A DNA stretch of 64,000 nt from Branchiostoma floridae (Eukaryota > Chordata > Leptocardii > Amphioxiformes > Branchiostomatidae): positions 339,512 through 403,511 of the forward strand of contig NW_023365730.1 of assembly GCF_000003815.2 (NCBI RefSeq), written 5' to 3'. The notes below the pieces were generated by a model, which worked only from the letters and a program-made list of their open reading frames with translations, did not search any database and was not told the origin of the DNA. Numbering within the stretch: position 1 is the first letter of the stretch; every line of letters starts with the position of its first letter. Made by a program: the position numbers and the translations under genes. Below, piece by piece: positions 59,240 to 64,000 of the stretch.

Positions 59240-60990
59240 TCGGTGACATCACTGAAAGTGGACTTCAGGCTTTTAAGCTCGGGTCCATCACCGCCTCTCA
59301 AGTTGTAAGAACACTTGATAGCTGTGAAACACTGATTACTCACTGAGTACTATGCAGAGTTTTATAGACTGTCTAGTCATTGGTATTAGTGGCCATTGTT
59401 CACTACATCACTAGACTAATTGCGTTATACTGACGAAGTTTCAATGACAGCCTAACGTTGATATATAATACCATTTGCCCTATTTTTCATGATTTCATTT
59501 CTTCTTGTCCGTCCCTAGTATCAGTATCTGTATCTATATATCCGGTATAACCGCCGTTCGGCGTAACACACCAGCGCGAAGGACCATTATCTCAGTACTA
59601 GAGACGACCAAGAAGTAAGGGGTCTTAAACCGCTTAAGAACTATTGACGTACAATATACCAACGACTTTTTAATCAATCGCCCTAGTATATGTCGTACAA
59701 ATGGTTAAGGACAAGTCATTGGTCCGATTGGTGTTTATTGGCACAAGGGACAATAGTGTTGTCATTGTAAACGTTTGTTTATCAATCAGCCTGTCAGGTA
59801 AGCAAACAGGTTTTTGCAGAGTTGTCCGATTTGGTTGACCACAAATTCTTTCCTAGGGAGGGCTTTTATCATAGTCCCGTCGGGTGCTAGATGTCTCATA
59901 TGGGGTTCTTTTTAAACGGGATTGTTCAGAGTAAGATCTTTAGACCACTTCAAGGTAATGGGGTAGAAGTGGGAAATGATTCTGAGATAGCGGGGGACAT
60001 TTGTCTTGAAGGCTGTTTAGGTCTATTGGCGATGACAATGGTTTTCGGTCATGTGGATCGGGGTGGTGTACCCGTAACTAGAATAACGCCCCCACACCCA
60101 TTCTTGTCTGCCCCCTCCTGTCCGAACCATGCACCAAAGAAGACCTGGAAGCTTTGACCCCCAGAGGAAGGGAGTGTGTGGATTATTGGAGTGGAACAGT
60201 GTAGTGATGACACGACGAAGAAGAAGAAGACCCATTAGGTTAAGCATATTGAACCCATAATATCTTCTATTTAATGGTCTAGAAAGCTAAAAGCACAACT
60301 GGTTAGCTTTAGACTTTTGTTTCCTTGAACGATGGACAAGTGACCCTGGTTTTTCGGCCCTTTACGCCGGGGTGGGGATGCGTAGTGCTATCTCCTCCCC
60401 CACTTTGTTGTCCTGTAGTTTGATAAAACACATGACCTCGCACACATCGGGTCATTGTGAAATATGTGTCCCGCGACCTAAAATATCTTCATGATTCATC
60501 TTCGTCAACTTCAGACTGATCGGCAATTAGTTCACACGGTTTGACATACTGTTCAGTAGTACATGATTCCTTATCGTTGTGTGGTGTTTTCTGCTGATTG
60601 TGCAGACCTGGTCACCCTGGCCACTTTCAATTCTACTCCTTCTCCTTGTCCAGTTTCGTTACTAACGGCCTAAACACCTAAACATCCAGTCATAGCCCAC
60701 CACAGGTGTAAAGATAAAGTCCTTTTGTCTGTGGACGTCCTTTCGACCCAGCTGCAGGAAGACTTGTCTTATGTCTTATCATGAAGAGTTCCCTAAGGAG
60801 ACATCAGAGAAGGTCCTTTATCGTTTGAGAGAAAACACCGTTATGCTTTGTGTCTATTCATAGTCTTTTCTGTGCCCAGGTGGAAGCTGTGAGCCTACTG
60901 ACATCGCGGTGGATTACACGGTGGGAGGGGGTGGGGGAGCAGCTAAGAAGTGTGAAGGACTTACGTCAATGCCCTCAGATGCCTTTAGAG
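59240..60990. other. No supported gene
   Basis: A stretch at 60130-60240 ending in (GAA)n reads like the 3' part of a non-LTR element, but no reverse-transcriptase motif is found, so it is not called. Confidence 0.4.
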
Positions 60991-60992
60991 CA

Positions 60993-61320
60993 ATTGGACC
61001 AGCAGACAAACTTTAAAACTGATATAAAATGACAGATAAGGACAAAGCATGATATAGCAAACAATACAAAAAGGCATTCACAACGTAGAATTTTGGACCA
61101 GTTGAACTATTGACATAGATCGATTGAAAATGACAGAAAAAGACAACCGGGTCAGGAAAAACATACTATATACAGAGATGTTCACAGCTGAAACCGTTAA
61201 TGTTGGACCAGCTGAACTACAGTAACTGTAAAAGATAGATATTCGAAAACAAAAGCACACCTTACAGCTGTCGGTCAACACATCTTTTTGCCCTACAATG
61301 ACAAAGCATGTTTTCAGTTC
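60993..61320. repeat. Three diverged tandem units of about 100-110 bp
   Basis: TTGGACCAG recurs at about 60995, 61093 and 61203, each followed by a similar A-rich segment; AAATGACAGA and ACAAAGCATG recur. Confidence 0.55.
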
Positions 61321-61869
61321 TTAGCTAACAGGTGTCAATGAGAATGTAAAAGTCATCAATACACGCTCCTGAACATGATTGAAGTACTCCATTGGGAATA
61401 TAGATCACATGTAACGTATCATTTGGTTGTCCTTGATGGTAACCTTCACATGACTTGCGCATCCCTTTTCTATCTATATTTCCTTGTTTGGAGGGAAGGA
61501 AGGACAAATTTGCTTGTCGTTGTCCTTCATGTCAATCCATTGACTGTCTTCGTAGATAACGATTTCCCTACCTGGTTGTCTTGTATCGTGTCTAAAGAGA
61601 CAGCAGTTTTTGCTTCACAATCAATGGCGTATAACATTACACCATCAGAAAACAGATGTTGTATAAACATGGCCACATCTTTCCAATTCAGTTGTACTTG
61701 ATAAGTTTGCATATTGGCATTTCCTGTCATTGATAACCCAATAATAGAACTTTCCTAGTGATGATCGCCATTATTGTCTTCAACACCGGGTATCCTATGT
61801 TTGTCGCGTTGGTAAATAACTTAACATCATGTTGGCTTTTCATCAACATCCAGTCGTTCTTGTTCTCAA

Positions 61870-62083
61870 TGTAAATGCAGAAATGTTCGCGGTGGATTAA
61901 TGTTCGCGGTTTTCGCGGTGACCACTTCGAATTCACCGCGAATTTAAAACCACCGCGAACATTTTTCTATTATGATATTAGATTGCAGTCTATGGTGTTA
62001 CCGCGAACTTAAATCCACCGCGAAAAGTCCTTTTCCCCGCTACCGCGAAATTAAATCCCCGCGAACTTAAATACATTTACAGT
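61870..62083. mobile_element. MITE rich in ACCGCGAA words
   Basis: Ends TGTAAATGCAG and TACATTTACAGTA are inverted. The interior has many TTCGCGGTGG / CCACCGCGAA strings that can fold. I recognise this type from lancelet and other invertebrate genomes; 214 bp long. Confidence 0.88.
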
Positions 62084-62089
62084 ACACTG

Positions 62090-64000
62090 CCTGAAAGTGA
62101 CTGAGACATACGTCACTCTTTCGATATCACCCAATACCACAAAGTATGACATAGATAATATCCAATTTTTTCACTCCCCAACTCCAATCTCTATCAAGGT
62201 ATGCTGAGCATTCCATTGCTTCTGTGACGTCACGTCATGCAGATAGAACAAGACTATATGAGCAGTAGATCATAAGTTGCAGAAAGCTTGTGTCGAAAAG
62301 CTTGTATTGACGAATGGTTGTGACTCCATTCTTTAATTCTAAAATTTGGGTGTTGGAAGATACAGGTTGGTTCTGTTTCAGATTTTACCAGCACGGCTGA
62401 AGTTCAAGTTCAGATACGTCACTCTTGTGTGTGCTACAGTGGTGAGTGTTTTGGGGACTAGTACTGTACTTTTAACAAGCCGACTACAACCGCCGTAACT
62501 GTACTAGCACGTGTAACTGGCACGCGTACTGCCAGGTAGCCAGACGTGCTATAACAAGGTCTACAATGGGGACCGGCGTTCTTTGTTTCTTGGTTTATTT
62601 GGTCGGTTAGTCGGTCGGTCCAACAGTCAAAACCGTCAGCAGAAATAACCGACCTGGGACAATAGCACTGGCAGTGGTTCACCGCAAAGCTTACTGTCAG
62701 ACTGTGAGCCATTCACCTGTTCGTTCTCGTTTACTAGAAGAGCAATAGTTTCCGTTGTAGAGTGAATGTATATTTGTATTCAGTGGTGGTGGCTTTACTC
62801 CATATATTATGTGCAGTCCAACTAGTACGTCGCATAGCTTCTTTACATGTATAGCTGATTCAGATGAACGTACAATCAATGGTCATCGAAATATCTTTAT
62901 ATTGTTCTATACATCAATGAAACGTGAATTCTAATGCTTCCATGCTAAACTTTTAAAGCTTAGACGATCACAGTTCAGCGAAAAGCCTATGTTTCATTGA
63001 CTTTTTTTAGATACTCACAAGCAAAAGCCTTATACACGTTGCGGTCCAAAGTCCGCTTCTAACGGTTCGTTACCACCTTATAGGGCAAGCGGGGCTTGTG
63101 GTTTGGGCGACTTGTTGTTGTAAACACTTACATTAAGCCGCCATATCTTATCTTCACTACAAAACCAACACAAACAGTCGGTACAATGCCTGTCAATAAA
63201 ACTCCGTCTTCTACGATAAGTTGAATGTTTGTGAGGGAGTCCGTCCCACAACTGCAGCGCCGTACTAATGATTTAACTAATGGTTCTCGTCTGTCTCTCT
63301 CTTCGTTTGTCAATCCATCTCCATCGCTTCGTCTGCGTCCAGACAGCACGCCGCATTCCGCGCTTTTTTTAGCCACAGGTGTGCCGACAGAAATGCGAGG
63401 AATGTCGCACGTAATATCAGCCTTGAAAAGGAATTGACGACATCGGTTTGCCCTTCATTTCTTCTGTCAATTCGTCTTAATTAACCTTCTTTTGGAGTAG
63501 ATCACGCCACATTCCTTGCTTTTTATAGCCCAAGGTGTGGATAAAAGAAGCCGACGCGTCTAGTATGACGTGCGAACGGTGGCAGTAGGTCTTATAAAAA
63601 ATGTAGGCGTACAAAAACTAGGACAAACATTCTGACAAGTGGTATGGGCTACGCACGACGTTATGCATGAACAGGTGTATAATTTCTTGTCGTAAATTCT
63701 ATGGGCGTTGCCTCATTTTACATTTAATGACTACAAACATTATTTCAGTTGCTATGGTAAGTCTGCGTGGGCTAGTAAGTGCTAATAACGTTTTCTCATT
63801 AAAAGTCTACAAAATTAATTTTGCAGGTTCCTCACACACCCATAGAGCACACACTTTCCTGGTGTAGTATGCTGGTTAAAACAAGTGGATCGATTTCTTG
63901 ATGCAAAAAAAGGTCTAGTAACAGGTGTTATATAAACCATGTGTAGATCAAAAAATCTTGAGAGATTTCTGTGAAATTAAACCACCTGTAGAACAAATGA
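62090..64000. other. No supported gene
   Basis: Only a weak duplication is visible: CACGCCGCATTCCGCGCTTT (63349) and CACGCCACATTCCTTGCTTT (63505), each followed by AGCC.AAGGTGTG-like sequence. Short frames elsewhere are unrecognised. Confidence 0.45.

Noticed and set aside
58858-59343. 161-codon minus-strand frame with poly-proline
   Set aside because: It lies on the second MITE copy, and the proline/threonine run is the G/GT microsatellite read in reverse.
59885-60240. End of a non-LTR retrotransposon open frame
   Set aside because: Suggestive 3' sequence with a GAA repeat, but no reverse-transcriptase or endonuclease motif could be read.
1-64000. CRISPR arrays, bacterial operons, phage or plasmid features
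   Set aside because: No regularly spaced direct repeats with unique spacers, no ribosome-binding-site-led gene strings; the window is clearly animal nuclear DNA.

Overview
The window looks like a gene-poor stretch of a lancelet (Branchiostoma, amphioxus) nuclear genome. The evidence is a eukaryotic layout with a split gene, GT-AG splice sites and no operons, dense short inverted-repeat elements of kinds I associate with amphioxus (for example elements ending in CTCTCCAAGCAGAGG), two tRNA-derived SINE families, a 5S-rRNA-derived SINE, a Tc1-type relic, minisatellites and long GT/CA runs. The genus call rests on recognition, not on a search. There is one assembly gap of exactly 100 N at 39608-39707.

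The only gene I can support with confidence is on the minus strand at 34169-33136. It has two coding exons and encodes a 172-residue insulin/relaxin-superfamily prohormone: signal peptide, B-chain cysteine pattern, dibasic cut site, long C-peptide with a phase-1 intron, RRRRR cut site and a relaxin-like A chain. A possible non-coding 5' exon ends at 34678. One further minus-strand reading frame at 2516-2259 looks like the decayed start of a basic QxxYRxRKK-type protein with an in-frame stop. Other long open stretches are mostly shadows of repeats.

Layout: 0.7-1.05 kb, inverted-repeat MITE; 2.1-3.6 kb, cluster of paired GGTAAC motifs; 5.5-6.2 kb, 195-bp tandem repeat; 8.3-9.55 kb, Tc1-type element with 220-bp inverted ends; 10.7-12.15 kb, perfect 66-bp inverted repeat; 12.1-14.4 kb, TTCTTG/CAAGAA-rich tracts; 15.8-23 kb, tRNA-SINEs and local duplications; 23-28 kb, diverged duplications and a 120-bp array; 28.8-30.1 kb, 72-bp minisatellite with higher-order structure; 31.7-32.0 kb, 5S SINE; 33.1-34.7 kb, hormone gene; 36-43 kb, MITEs, microsatellites, the gap and a 300-bp repeat carrying CACGTG, CRE and DR1-like sites; 43.7 kb, NF-Y/X-box pair; 50.5-54.3 kb, more foldback elements; 57.5-58.2 kb, four tandem units carrying RFX X-box, CRE and PBX/MEIS motifs; 58.9-62.1 kb, MITEs.

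The two most interesting signals are the relaxin/insulin-like hormone gene, which has a relaxin-type A chain but no complete relaxin receptor-binding cassette in its B chain, and the repeated RFX + CRE + PBX/MEIS module at 57.5-58.2 kb, which resembles a regulatory array. No link between the two is shown by the sequence.
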